Of a stretch of 64,000 bases of DNA, positions 47,469 to 56,338 are shown one piece after another. The notes under the pieces were generated by a model. That model had not been told where the DNA came from and searched no databases. It was given only the letters and a program-made list of their open reading frames with translations. Made by a program: the position numbers and the translations under genes. Numbering within the stretch: position 1 is the stretch's first letter; the number at the start of each line of letters is the position of its first letter. Source of the DNA: an uncultured Pseudomonas sp. (GTDB lineage Bacteria > Pseudomonadota > Gammaproteobacteria > Pseudomonadales > Pseudomonadaceae); assembly GCF_913777995.1 (NCBI RefSeq), contig NZ_CAJYVE010000029.1:62001-126000 (forward strand), read 5' to 3'.

Positions 47469-47500
47469 ACAGGCCCCGGCTTTCGAGTCGGGGCCTGTTC
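47469..47500 (+). terminator. Terminator of the BON-domain gene
   Basis: ACAGGCCCCG (47469-47478) pairs with CGGGGCCTGT (47489-47498) and is followed by TC-rich sequence, about 100 bases after the stop. Confidence 0.75.
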
Positions 47501-47597
47501 TATTCATTCCAAAGGTAACGAGCGTTCAGGTGCTCTCCGCTTTGTTGGCGCGAGCTGAACGAACGGCGTTGGCTTCAGCCGCCATGCAGGTCAGTCC

Positions 47598-47765
47598 GTG
47601 GCAGCGAGCTTGCTCGCGAAGGCGGCGTCACGGTCACAGCAAACCCAGCGACTTTGCCAGCTTTTTGCGAGCAAGCTCGCTTCCACAAAGCCGCGAAGGC
47701 GGCAGAAATTCACTGCATCTGTTGTGAGCGTGCGGGCGCTTCGCGGCTGAAGCCGCTCCTACCCG
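47598..47765. repeat. Cluster of REP-type palindromic repeats
   Basis: Three Pseudomonas REP-like units stand in a row: GCGAGCTTGCTCGCGAAGG near 47602-47622, its inverted relative GCGAGCAAGCTCGCTTCCAC near 47667-47686, and CGCTTCGCGGCTGAAGCCGC with CTCCTAC near 47737-47761. The first two are in opposite orientation, as in paired REP elements. The stretch 47501-47793 holds no gene that I can support. Confidence 0.8.
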
Positions 47766-47793
47766 GCCTAACCGAGCGGTATAGCCCCTATGG

Positions 47794-48111
47794 CTACTGC
47801 CCGCGCTTACTGTCGATGCGTACCAGGCGGCCGCCTTCGAAGCGCAGGTAGCGGTACATGCCGTGGTCGGGCCCGTAGATCCATTCCTCGATCATCACCT
47901 GCTCGGCATTGCGGTAATTGCGGCTGAAGCTCTCTTTGGAGCCGATCACTGCCTGGCTGACCGGAGCCCCGCATTTGCGTTGCACTTCGAAGCCGTGGTC
48001 ACCGAGGCTGATCAGCTGGCTGCCACAACGCATGGTCGACGACTCGGCCAGGCTGCTTTGCGCGGCGGCCAGCAGGCCGAGTATGAGCATGACGGGAATG
48101 AGGTTCTTCAA
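47794..48111 (-). CDS. DUF2845 domain-containing periplasmic protein
   Basis: The 105-residue protein has a signal peptide (residues 1-22, ending SSLAE) and the DUF2845 pattern MRCGSQLISLGD, KCGAPVS and WIYGPDHGMYRYLRFEGGRLVRI. The two cysteines (in RCGS and KCGAP) are family-conserved. Function is unknown. It starts five bases downstream of the DUF748 gene on the same strand, so the pair is probably one transcript. Confidence 0.88.
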   Translation of the reverse strand: MKNLIPVMLILGLLAAAQSSLAESSTMRCGSQLISLGDHGFEVQRKCGAPVSQAVIGSKESFSRNYRNAEQVMIEEWIYGPDHGMYRYLRFEGGRLVRIDSKRGQ

Positions 48112-48115
48112 CGGT

Positions 48116-51073
48116 TCACTCGCTGTCCAGATGCAGAGGGGTGACTACCCGGCCATCGGCTTCGGCCTTGCCGAGCTGGGCGTCGATGAAGTAGATACGG
48201 TCGTCTTCCAGCCCGGCCTTGCCGACCAGATAGTCCTTGATGCTGCTGGCGCGGTCCTGGCCCAGCTCACGCAGCAGGGCGTCGTTGGTACTCCAGAACT
48301 GTAGTACAGCGTCGCGCATCCGGTTCTGGCGCTCTTCCTTGCCCAGCTCGGTCCATTGCGCCGGGGGTTGCTGTTTGAGGCGCGTACGATAGATGCCTTC
48401 GAGCATCGGCGCCTTCTCGTCCTCGGGCACCTGCAGCATGTCAGGGCGTGGCGGCACCTTGTCGCCACGACGCTGCATGATCTTGTAGTAGGTGATCCGG
48501 TATTCGCGCTCCAGACGCTCGCGGGCGAGCAGCGGGCCATCGCTGCTGGCGGCGCTGGTGCCTTCGATTTCCAGGCGCAGGGTCGGGCGCTCCTTGAGCC
48601 CGGCAGCCAGTTTGTCGAGCGCCGCCCGGGATTCATCGTTCAGCGCCCGTGACCCTGGTTCGAAGCGAATGTTGCCCAGGTCCTGGGAACCGCCGCCGGC
48701 CACCAGGCCACCGATGAACTTGAAGGGCGACTGCGCGGCGCGCACCACCAGGTTGCGCAGGGTTTGCCAGACGATGGGCATGACACTGAACTGCGGGTTG
48801 TTCAGGTCGCCCTCGACCGGCAGCTCCAGCGAGATCCGCCCTTGTGGATCCTTGAGCAGCGCCACCGCCAGGCGAATCGGCAGGTCCACGGCATCGGGGC
48901 TGTCGACCTTCTCTCCCAATTGCAGCTGTTCCACCAGCACCTTGTTCTGCGCCTTGAGCTTGCCCTGAGTAATCAGGTAGTGCAGGTCGAGGTTGAGGCG
49001 CCCTTTGCGGATGCGGAAGCCGGCGAACTTGCCGGAATAGGGCGTCAGGGTGGTCAGCTCGACGCGACGGAAGCTGGTGGCGATATCCAGGGCGGCCATC
49101 GGGTTGAACGGGTTCAGGCTGCCCTTGATGGTCACCGGTGCGTAGCGGTCGACCTTGCCTTCGACATTCACCGGTGCCGGTTTGGCCTGACGATTGTCGA
49201 TGGTGCCGATACGCCCGTTGAGCTGCTGCACGGCCGTGGCGAAGTTCGGTGTCAGGGTGAAGTCGGCGAAGTACGCCGAACCGTCGTTGATGGCCACCTC
49301 GCCGACGCGGATGCCCAACGGTTTTTCGCTGCGGCTTGACGCCTGGCGCTGCGCCGCTGGTTGCGGCTTGGCATCGGCGGGTTGCGGAATCAGCAGGTCA
49401 TCGACGTTGGTGGTGCGGTCTTCGTTGATCATGAAGCGCGCATAGGGCTGCTGCAGGTCGACACGGTCGATCGACAGGCTCTCGCCATGCTGGTAGTTCA
49501 GGCCATCGAGGGTCAACTGCTGCCACTTGACGAAATCACGCTGCTTGAGGGTGTCCAGGGTGTGCATCTGCGTGACCTGGGCCTTGCCGGTCACGCTCAG
49601 GGCCAGCGGCTCGGTGCTCTTGAGGTCCACGGCCAGGTCGCTGCCGAGCATGCCGCTGCGCAGTTCCAGGCGGATGAACGGGCTGATGTAGGCCTGGGCA
49701 ATGCGCAGGTCGATGTCTTCGCTGCTGACCTTCAGGCGTGCATTGACCGGTGCCAGGTTGACCTCGCCGCTGGCGGCCAGCTTGCCCTGGCGCCCGATGC
49801 CGGTGTCCAGGCGCAGCTTGAAGGGCGACTTGTTCAGGCTGTCGAAGTCATGCAGGTCGAGGTTCAGCGGGCCGACTTCCAGGGCCACTGGCTCCTTGAC
49901 CCCACGGTCGGCCAGGTGCACCTGATAGTTGCGCAGTTGCACATCGCGGACCTGCACCTGCCAGGGCTTGGCCGGTGTTGCAGGAGGCGTCTCGGCCGGT
50001 TTGGCCGGTGGCTGGGCTGCCTTGTCATCCTTGGGCGGGTTGGCGTTGCTGGCCGGTTTGGCACGCGCCTCGCCGGCGAACAGCTTCTGCCAGTCCAGTT
50101 GCCCGTCCGCCTCGCGTGCGGCCCAGGTTTCCAGCTTCTGGCTGCGCACCTTGCCGACCACCACCTGTTGCCTGGCCAGGTCCAGGGAGGTATCGCTGAC
50201 CTCCAGCTGCTGCAGGCGGACCAGCGAGCGGCCATCCGGCGCATTGAGCGCCAGTCCCGCCACGCTGGCCTGGGCGCCGCTCAGTTGCAGTTCGGTCTGC
50301 CTGGCAAGGTTGAGTGTGTAATTCGTGCTCAGGGTCAGACGGCCATCCTGCAGCGCCAGTGGCACGGCGTCACGCACATAGGGCCACCAGAGTTTCATCT
50401 TGCTGTCGGTGATTTTCAGCGTGCCTTCAGAGCTGATCGGCGCCAGGCTCAGGCGCCCCTGCCAGTCGATCTGGCCGCCGTCCGGCCCGGCGGCGACCAG
50501 CACCGCATCGGCGTTGTCTTCGGGCAGGGTACTGAGGTTCTTCAGCTCCAGGTTCAGGCGGTCGTAGAGAAACTCGATAGGGTCGCTGGGGCGTTGGTCG
50601 CGAAAGTGCAGGTAGCCGTCGACCAGCTTGATGCGGTCGATGCGCAGGGCGAAGGGCTTGTCTGCCGCAGGCTTTTCCGGTGTCGGTTCGGCGGCCGGCA
50701 GCTTGAACAACTGCGTCAGGTTCAACTGGCCCTGGCGGTCGAACAGCACTTCGGTACGGGGCTTGACCAGCTCTACGTCCAGCAGGTGCAGGGCGCCGCT
50801 CCAGAGGCTGTCGAGCTGCAGGTTGGCGTAGAGCTTTTCCAGCGCCAGTTGCTCCTGGCCAGGCGTGCCGATGTTCAGCCCCCAGATGCTCAGTTCCAGC
50901 GTGTAGGGGTTGAGCTCCAGGCGCTCGATACGTGCCGGTACGCTGGCGTATTGCGCCAGCTGCTGGTTGGCGATGCGCAGGGCGACACCGGGCAGGATGA
51001 AGAAACCCAGCAGGCTGTAAAGGACGAAGACCGCCACCAGGGCGCCAATAACACGTTTAAGACCTTTGGGCAT
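48116..51073 (-). CDS. Large DUF748 / AsmA-like envelope protein
   Basis: The 985-residue protein has one N-terminal membrane anchor (residues 9-30) and a very long, beta-rich periplasmic part with DUF748 repeats (ARIERLELNPYTLELSIWGL near residue 48; DYSQ-free segments GEVAINDGSAYFADFTLTPN near residue 605 and PYSGKFAGFRIRKGRLNLDL near residue 700). AsmA-like and DUF748 proteins are thought to form hydrophobic grooves bridging the inner and outer membranes for lipid transfer. A proline/alanine-rich insert lies near residues 340-370. The C-terminus includes an OmpA-like peptide (LRLEIEGTS). The family assignment is firm; the substrate is inference. Confidence 0.85.
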   Translation of the reverse strand: MPKGLKRVIGALVAVFVLYSLLGFFILPGVALRIANQQLAQYASVPARIERLELNPYTLELSIWGLNIGTPGQEQLALEKLYANLQLDSLWSGALHLLDVELVKPRTEVLFDRQGQLNLTQLFKLPAAEPTPEKPAADKPFALRIDRIKLVDGYLHFRDQRPSDPIEFLYDRLNLELKNLSTLPEDNADAVLVAAGPDGGQIDWQGRLSLAPISSEGTLKITDSKMKLWWPYVRDAVPLALQDGRLTLSTNYTLNLARQTELQLSGAQASVAGLALNAPDGRSLVRLQQLEVSDTSLDLARQQVVVGKVRSQKLETWAAREADGQLDWQKLFAGEARAKPASNANPPKDDKAAQPPAKPAETPPATPAKPWQVQVRDVQLRNYQVHLADRGVKEPVALEVGPLNLDLHDFDSLNKSPFKLRLDTGIGRQGKLAASGEVNLAPVNARLKVSSEDIDLRIAQAYISPFIRLELRSGMLGSDLAVDLKSTEPLALSVTGKAQVTQMHTLDTLKQRDFVKWQQLTLDGLNYQHGESLSIDRVDLQQPYARFMINEDRTTNVDDLLIPQPADAKPQPAAQRQASSRSEKPLGIRVGEVAINDGSAYFADFTLTPNFATAVQQLNGRIGTIDNRQAKPAPVNVEGKVDRYAPVTIKGSLNPFNPMAALDIATSFRRVELTTLTPYSGKFAGFRIRKGRLNLDLHYLITQGKLKAQNKVLVEQLQLGEKVDSPDAVDLPIRLAVALLKDPQGRISLELPVEGDLNNPQFSVMPIVWQTLRNLVVRAAQSPFKFIGGLVAGGGSQDLGNIRFEPGSRALNDESRAALDKLAAGLKERPTLRLEIEGTSAASSDGPLLARERLEREYRITYYKIMQRRGDKVPPRPDMLQVPEDEKAPMLEGIYRTRLKQQPPAQWTELGKEERQNRMRDAVLQFWSTNDALLRELGQDRASSIKDYLVGKAGLEDDRIYFIDAQLGKAEADGRVVTPLHLDSE

Positions 51074-51182
51074 TTGGTGCTGCGTCTCTCTCGAATCGGA
51101 GGTGCTTGGAGTATGGCATGCCGATTCGGTTCATAAGGCGGTGTTGTTCCGGCTTGTAGGAAAAATCCTTATGTTTGCTCGG

Positions 51183-52199
51183 TCAGAACTGCAGGACCAG
51201 TGTCTTGAGCGGCGGTTGGCCGTCCTGAGAGGGGAAGTCCGCAGCCGGTTGGATCACCTGCCACTCGCGCACCGGGCGGCCGTTCTTCGCAGCACAGCGC
51301 AGCACCTGCTCGCGCCATTCCTCCATGGGCACCTTCGCCAGGTTGTTGCAGCAGATCAGCACGCCGTCGGGCGCCGTGGCCAGTAGCGCTGGCTTGAGCA
51401 GGCTCTGGTAGTCGCGCAGCAGGTCCACGGTGCCGAACGCGCTCTTGGCCCAGGCCGGCGGATCGAGCAGCACCAGGTCGTACTCACGGGCTTGCAGGCG
51501 TGGATAGGCCGGCAGTTTCTGCCCGCGCCGCGCAGTGACCGGCAAACCGGCCAGTTGGCGGATCGCCGGGAAGTAGTCCGACTGGATGAACTGCATGTCC
51601 GGCAGCTCCGGGTTGAGGGCGGCGTTCTCCCGACCGACCGCCAGGTTGCCTTCGGCGAAGTCCAGGTTGCAGACCTCACGGGCACCACCGGCCGCCGCGC
51701 TGAGGCCGACCCCGCAGGTGTAGGCGAACAGATTGAGTACGCGCTTGCCCTGGCTGTGCCGGCGCACCCAGCCACGGGCGTTGCGCAGGTCGAGGAACAG
51801 CAGCGGGTCCTGGCCGGCATGACGACCCCGCACCCGATAGTTCAGGCCCCACTCGTGACCGACCAGGTCCTGCAGCGCGGCGTCATCAGGCTGGTGCACG
51901 CTGTCCTGGCGATCGATACGCGAGTTGCCACGCGAGCGGTCGTTGTAGACCGGCAGCAGATTCAGCTGCAGGTGGGCCTGAACAGTGTCGATCAGCTCCA
52001 GCAGCGGTTCGCGCTCCAGGCTGTGGTGAAAGCTCTGAACCAGCAATTGTGGGCCATAGCGGTCGAGGGTCAGGCCCGCAGCGCCTTCCTGGCTGCCATG
52101 GAACAGCCGGTAGCAGTCGGTGCCCTGGGCATGCAGTTCGTCCAGCAGTGGCTGGCGGCGGTCTAGGGCGACGCGGAGCGCCTGGGTGAGGGAAGACAT
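51183..52199 (-). CDS. RlmI-like class I SAM-dependent methyltransferase
   Basis: The 338-residue protein resembles the catalytic half of 23S rRNA m5C methyltransferases (PF10672, COG1092). Motif I is KRVLNLFAYTCGVGLSAAAGGA near residue 152, an acidic motif II follows (VCNLDFAEGNLAVG) and motif IV is DLVLLDPPAWAKSAFG near residue 240. It lacks an obvious N-terminal PUA domain, so the substrate may differ from RlmI. It stands alone, minus strand, 109 bases from the DUF748 gene start. Confidence 0.82.
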   Translation of the reverse strand: MSSLTQALRVALDRRQPLLDELHAQGTDCYRLFHGSQEGAAGLTLDRYGPQLLVQSFHHSLEREPLLELIDTVQAHLQLNLLPVYNDRSRGNSRIDRQDSVHQPDDAALQDLVGHEWGLNYRVRGRHAGQDPLLFLDLRNARGWVRRHSQGKRVLNLFAYTCGVGLSAAAGGAREVCNLDFAEGNLAVGRENAALNPELPDMQFIQSDYFPAIRQLAGLPVTARRGQKLPAYPRLQAREYDLVLLDPPAWAKSAFGTVDLLRDYQSLLKPALLATAPDGVLICCNNLAKVPMEEWREQVLRCAAKNGRPVREWQVIQPAADFPSQDGQPPLKTLVLQF

Positions 52200-52288
52200 G
52201 TGCGGCGCCTCGGAGGGATCGTAAGGAGGCGCGGGATTCTAGCAGATAGGGAGCATCGGCCGTGGCGCCGACGCCCCCGCAGGCGCGG

Positions 52289-52837
52289 TCAGGAGCGGAC
52301 TACGCCATCGACACGTGGCTGCCGGCGCAGGCGACGACGGATGGCCAGTGCAGTGAACAGCACCAGCAGTGCCAGGATGCTGAAGAAGATCGTGTTGAAC
52401 ACCGGGAAAGGCTGATCACGACTGGTGGTGGCTTCCACCGAGGTGATGTTGGGGAATACCGAGAAGATCTGGATACGCCACCCGTAATAGCGGATCAGCA
52501 CCAATTGCTGGGCATCACGGGAATAGCCCTGGGCCTTGGCCTGCAGGTCGGCCGAGTCGAACTTGAAGTACCAGGGGAAGCTCCAGCCGGTGTCTTCGTT
52601 GCGGTACACCACCACTTTCTTGGTGTCGGGGTTTTCGGTGTTGATGAAATACACGTCGCGGGTCGGACCGTCGGCCGGGTTTTCCGCGTTGATCACGCCA
52701 TCGGCGTCCATGCGCTTGACTTCAACCCCGGTGATCAACACCACGTCATGCCGCGGCAGCAGGTAGTGCAGGCCAAGCCCGCCCGCTGTCAGGACCAGAA
52801 TCACCACCAGCCAGATCGACCGCCTGAGCCACTTCAT
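52289..52837 (-). CDS. DUF1523 family membrane protein
   Basis: The 182-residue protein has an N-terminal span (residues 8-27) and a C-terminal span (about 148-166), with a periplasmic domain between them carrying the DUF1523 pattern RHDVVLITGVEVKRMD, RDVYFIN, DTGWSFPWYFKFDSADLQA and RYYGWRIQIFSVFPN. Function is unknown. It is divergent from the Ter cluster, with 109 bases between start codons. No link to the Ter genes is evident beyond position. Confidence 0.85.
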   Translation of the reverse strand: MKWLRRSIWLVVILVLTAGGLGLHYLLPRHDVVLITGVEVKRMDADGVINAENPADGPTRDVYFINTENPDTKKVVVYRNEDTGWSFPWYFKFDSADLQAKAQGYSRDAQQLVLIRYYGWRIQIFSVFPNITSVEATTSRDQPFPVFNTIFFSILALLVLFTALAIRRRLRRQPRVDGVVRS

Positions 52838-52946
52838 GCCATTGTTCCTCTATGAAAATTGCGTGACTTTGCCCTAATCGGCAGCGCGCTTGAAGCAAAA
52901 CAGTTATTACAAAATTCGACAAGACCATCCCTAGACGGAGAGTTGC

Positions 52947-53954
52947 ATGATCTGGTTCCTTGAAGGGCAGTCCAGCCAGCGTGAAGTCATCATGGGGGCA
53001 CGGGCGGCGCTGCCAGCCTCGCTGCGCATCGTTGCCTCGCACCGCCAGCCGCGCGGCGAGATCACCGGTCAGGCCGACCTGGCTCTGCTGGAGCCGCAGG
53101 ACGACGCCGAGCGCATCGACTGGGTAATCGATAACGCCCGGCCGCTGGGCGTCAGGGTGGTGGTCGCCGGACGCATGGGGGCGTCTTACGAGCGCCATCG
53201 GCAGCGCTTCGTCGATGCCGGTATCGACCTGGTCACCGGAGGGCTGTCGATCGAGACCTTCGACAGGGTAGACGACAAGAGTCGTTTCACCGCCGCCGCC
53301 GAGCAGGCCGGGCTGGCTTGTGTACCCGCGATCACGGTCAGCGATGCCGAGCAGCTGCAGCAGGCTTACGCCACCCTCAGTGCGCAGGGGGCGGTGTGCG
53401 TCAAGCCCACGGTGGGTATCTACGGCCAGGGCTTCTGGCGCTTCAAGGAGGGTGTGGATGCCTTTCGCTGTTTCGCCAACCCCGATGCCCGGGAAACCTC
53501 CTTCGAAGCCTACCTGCATGCCTATCGCCAGCCCGGCGAGCGCCCGGCGCTGCTGGTGATGCCGTACATGCCCGGCAGCGAATGCTCGGTGGACATCGTC
53601 TGCGAGCAGGGGCGGGCGGTCGCGGCGGTCGGGCGGCGCAAACAGGGTCTGCACCAGACGTTCGAGCGCGAAGGGGCTGCCGTGCAATTGGCCGTGCGCG
53701 CCGCCGAGCATTTCGGCTGCGACGGCCTGGTCAACGTACAGACCCGCGATGATCCGCAGGGCCTGCCGCACCTGCTGGAAATCAACCCGCGCTATTCGGG
53801 GGGCATCGGCTATACCCAACAGGCTGGCGTGAACCTGCCGGGGATTTTCGCCACCCGGCGCCTGGGTCTGAAAGAACCGGAAACACATTGGTTGCCGGAT
53901 ATTCGGGTGAAGCCCATCACCGTTGCGGTATGTTCGCGCCCCTCGCTGCAATAA
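52947..53954 (+). CDS. Ter-linked ATP-grasp ligase
   Basis: The 335-residue protein is an ATP-grasp enzyme, joining a carboxylate to an amine or thiol using ATP. The central lid (AVCVKPTVGIYGQGFWRF near residue 150), VMPYMPGSECSVDIVCEQG near residue 205 and the metal-binding LLEINPRYSGGIGY near residue 278 are clear. It opens the rightward Ter cluster behind GGAGAG. ATP-grasp genes of this type accompany PRTase, HAD and CitE-like genes in Ter operons, where they were proposed to help build a nucleoside-like metabolite. The true substrate is unknown. Confidence 0.85.
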   Translation: MIWFLEGQSSQREVIMGARAALPASLRIVASHRQPRGEITGQADLALLEPQDDAERIDWVIDNARPLGVRVVVAGRMGASYERHRQRFVDAGIDLVTGGLSIETFDRVDDKSRFTAAAEQAGLACVPAITVSDAEQLQQAYATLSAQGAVCVKPTVGIYGQGFWRFKEGVDAFRCFANPDARETSFEAYLHAYRQPGERPALLVMPYMPGSECSVDIVCEQGRAVAAVGRRKQGLHQTFEREGAAVQLAVRAAEHFGCDGLVNVQTRDDPQGLPHLLEINPRYSGGIGYTQQAGVNLPGIFATRRLGLKEPETHWLPDIRVKPITVAVCSRPSLQ

Positions 53955-54004
53955 TAGATTTTTGCTATTAATCATCGACCTTCAGCCCTTCAAGGAGAAC
54001 CGGC

Positions 54005-55147
54005 ATGAAAGTGCTGGCGCCTGGTGTCAACGTTGCCCTGGTCAACTCACAGTGTTCCTGGAATCTGGACACGGGGAAGGCTTCGATCTTCGGTGACTAC
54101 GCGGCCGTCGCGCTGCTGCCGGTCAACGAAAAGCGCCAGCCCACCGGGGATCCGGCCCTGCTGCATCACGAGCAGCCCTGGATGGTGTGGAGTGGCGGCC
54201 CGCAGAACGTCGGCTGCACCTTGCGCCTGGCCGACTTGCCCGGCGGCAGCGACCGAGTGCTGCTGATGGTCTATGTCTACGCGGCGGCGGGGCCGATCAG
54301 CGAAGCCGGCAGCCTGTGCCTGCAGGTCGACAGCGACATCGAATACCGCATCGACCTGCGCGAGCATGGCGAGGCATCGATCATCATCGGCGAGTTCTAC
54401 CGCCGCAACGAACAATGGAAATTCCGCGCCCTCAGCGAAGGCTCGGCCTACGGCCTGGCGGCGTTCGGGCGCAAGATCGGCCTGGACATTGCCGATGGCC
54501 ACCCGCGCCGGCGCGGCGATGGCGGGCCGCGCGACGGCCAGCGTCATCAGTCGGCCACCGGCACCGCCTTCGTAGTCGGCCCGGCGCACCTGATGACCTG
54601 TGCGCATGTCATCGAAGACATGAACGTGCTGTACATCAGCTCGCTGGACGGGCGTTATCAGGTCGAGCCGGTGGTGGTGGACCGGCGCAACGATATTGCC
54701 CTGCTGCGGGTGCAGGGTGCCGCACCGCTGGCGGCCCTGCCGTTTCGCGAAGGCCCCGGCTGCGAGGCGGGGGACAACGTGGTGGCGCTGGGTTACCCGT
54801 TGGCGTCGATTTCCGGCGGCAACCTGCAGGTGACTCAAGGCGGAGTTTCCAGCCTGTTCGGCCTGCACAGCGATGCCAGCCTGTTGCAGTTCACCGCACC
54901 GATCCAGCCGGGTTCCAGTGGCAGCCCGCTGTTCGACAGCGGCGGGGCAGTGGTGGGCATGGTCACCTCCAGCGTGCCGGATGCACAGAACATGAACTTC
55001 GCGGTGAAGTCTGCGTTGCTGGTGGCTTTCCTGCAGGCCTGCCGGGTGCCGACCACCCTGTTGCGTCCGGATAGAACCTACAGCACGACGGAAATCTCCC
55101 GTACCGCACAATCGTCGTTATGGCTTGTCGAAGCCTCGCGTGGCTGA
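54005..55147 (+). CDS. TerD-domain protein fused to a trypsin/V8-like serine protease
   Basis: The 380-residue protein has two parts. Residues 1-165 are a TerD-type domain (ending in the family-like IIIGEFYRRNEQWKFRALSE, residues 126-145). Residues 180-350 are a serine protease with a complete triad: His201 in TCAHVIED, Asp230 in RRNDIALL and Ser305 in PGSSGSPLF. There is no signal peptide, so it should act in the cytoplasm. No membrane span is seen. It is the second gene of the cluster, preceded by the short palindrome TAATAG-ATTTTTG-CTATTA (53952-53970). The protease target is unknown; cleavage of a Ter-pathway component on sensing damage is only an inference. Confidence 0.85.
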   Translation: MKVLAPGVNVALVNSQCSWNLDTGKASIFGDYAAVALLPVNEKRQPTGDPALLHHEQPWMVWSGGPQNVGCTLRLADLPGGSDRVLLMVYVYAAAGPISEAGSLCLQVDSDIEYRIDLREHGEASIIIGEFYRRNEQWKFRALSEGSAYGLAAFGRKIGLDIADGHPRRRGDGGPRDGQRHQSATGTAFVVGPAHLMTCAHVIEDMNVLYISSLDGRYQVEPVVVDRRNDIALLRVQGAAPLAALPFREGPGCEAGDNVVALGYPLASISGGNLQVTQGGVSSLFGLHSDASLLQFTAPIQPGSSGSPLFDSGGAVVGMVTSSVPDAQNMNFAVKSALLVAFLQACRVPTTLLRPDRTYSTTEISRTAQSSLWLVEASRG

Positions 55148-55204
55148 CCGTTTTCTCAGGCGCGCCTCGACACACTCGTCTTTCGTCCAACCAGGAATTG
55201 CCCG

Positions 55205-56338
55205 ATGAACAGCCGCCAGGCACTGCCCCCTCCGACCCGACTGCGTGCCGAGTTGCTGCGTGGTTGCCTCGACGTAACCGTGCAAGCCAGCGCCGTCGCA
55301 CCCGAGGCGTTGTTCGGTTTTGCCGAGCGGCGCAATCCCAAGCGTGCCTTCCTGTTCGTTTCTCGGGTACTGGGTCGGCATATTCCGGTGCGTCCTTCGG
55401 TGATGCGCGAGAGCTTCCAGGCTCTGGCGCAGCGCATCCCAACCGACCTGCCCGGGCCGGTGTTGTTCATCGGCATGGCCGAAACCGCCGTAGGCCTGGG
55501 CGCCGGTGTGCATCGTGAGTACAGCCGCGAGCGCGACGACACCCTGTACCTGGTCAGCACCCGGCACCCGACGGGCACCGAGGTGTTCGCCCGTTTCGAA
55601 GAGGAGCACAGCCACGCCAGTGCGCATCTGATTCACCTGCCCACCGACCCGGCCCTGCGCGAACGGATGTTCGCCGCCCGCTCGCTGGTGCTGGTGGATG
55701 ACGAAGCCTCGACCGGCAAGACCTTCATCAACCTGCACCGGGCCCTGGCCGAGGCGGGCCTGACACGTATCGAACGGCTGGTGACCTGTGTGCTGACCGA
55801 CTGGTCAGCGGGGGCGGTCAGCCGCAACATGAATGTCGCGACCGAGCAGGTTTCGCTGTTGCAGGGCGCCTATCGTTTCGATGAAGACCCGCAGGCGCCG
55901 CTGCCGGACATGCCCGAGGTCGGTACCGTGGCCCGCGGCGACTGGCCGGTATCGGCGCGTAACGACTGGGGCCGTTTGGGGGTGCGTGCGGTGGCCGACA
56001 GCCTGGCGCCGCAGCTGCGTGTCGAGGCGGGCGAGCGCGTGCTGGTGGTGGGCACCAGCGAGTTCGTCTGGCGTCCCTTCCTGCTCGCCGAGCGCCTGGA
56101 ACAGCAGGGTGCCGACGTGCATTTCGCTTCCACCAGCCGTTCTCCCATCGCCCTGGGGCATGCCATCGGCCATGCCTTGTCGTTCGCCGACAACTACGGC
56201 CTGGGCATTCCCAACTTTCTCTACAACGTGCGGCCCGGCCAGTTCGACCGGGTGCTGATCTGCACCGAGACGCCGGCCCGCGCCGTCGCGCCCGAACTGG
56301 TCGAAACCCTGCAGGCCGAGGTGATCTGCGATGAATGA
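55205..56338 (+). CDS. Ter-linked phosphoribosyltransferase (PRTase_2 with TRSP C-terminus)
   Basis: The 377-residue protein has a PRTase fold with the PRPP-binding loop VDDEASTGKT at residues 164-173, preceded by FIGMAETAVGLGAGV, and a C-terminal TRSP domain (VVGTSEFVWRPFLLAERLEQ near residue 280; YNVRPGQFDRVLICTET near residue 340). Enzymes of this family are found with Ter genes and presumably add or remove a ribose-phosphate from a base-like molecule. Its last eight bases overlap the next HAD gene. Confidence 0.82.
   Translation: MNSRQALPPPTRLRAELLRGCLDVTVQASAVAPEALFGFAERRNPKRAFLFVSRVLGRHIPVRPSVMRESFQALAQRIPTDLPGPVLFIGMAETAVGLGAGVHREYSRERDDTLYLVSTRHPTGTEVFARFEEEHSHASAHLIHLPTDPALRERMFAARSLVLVDDEASTGKTFINLHRALAEAGLTRIERLVTCVLTDWSAGAVSRNMNVATEQVSLLQGAYRFDEDPQAPLPDMPEVGTVARGDWPVSARNDWGRLGVRAVADSLAPQLRVEAGERVLVVGTSEFVWRPFLLAERLEQQGADVHFASTSRSPIALGHAIGHALSFADNYGLGIPNFLYNVRPGQFDRVLICTETPARAVAPELVETLQAEVICDE

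Noticed and set aside
47598..47765. CRISPR-like repeats.
   Set aside because: The units are palindromic REP elements of unequal spacing and orientation, without regular spacers or cas genes.
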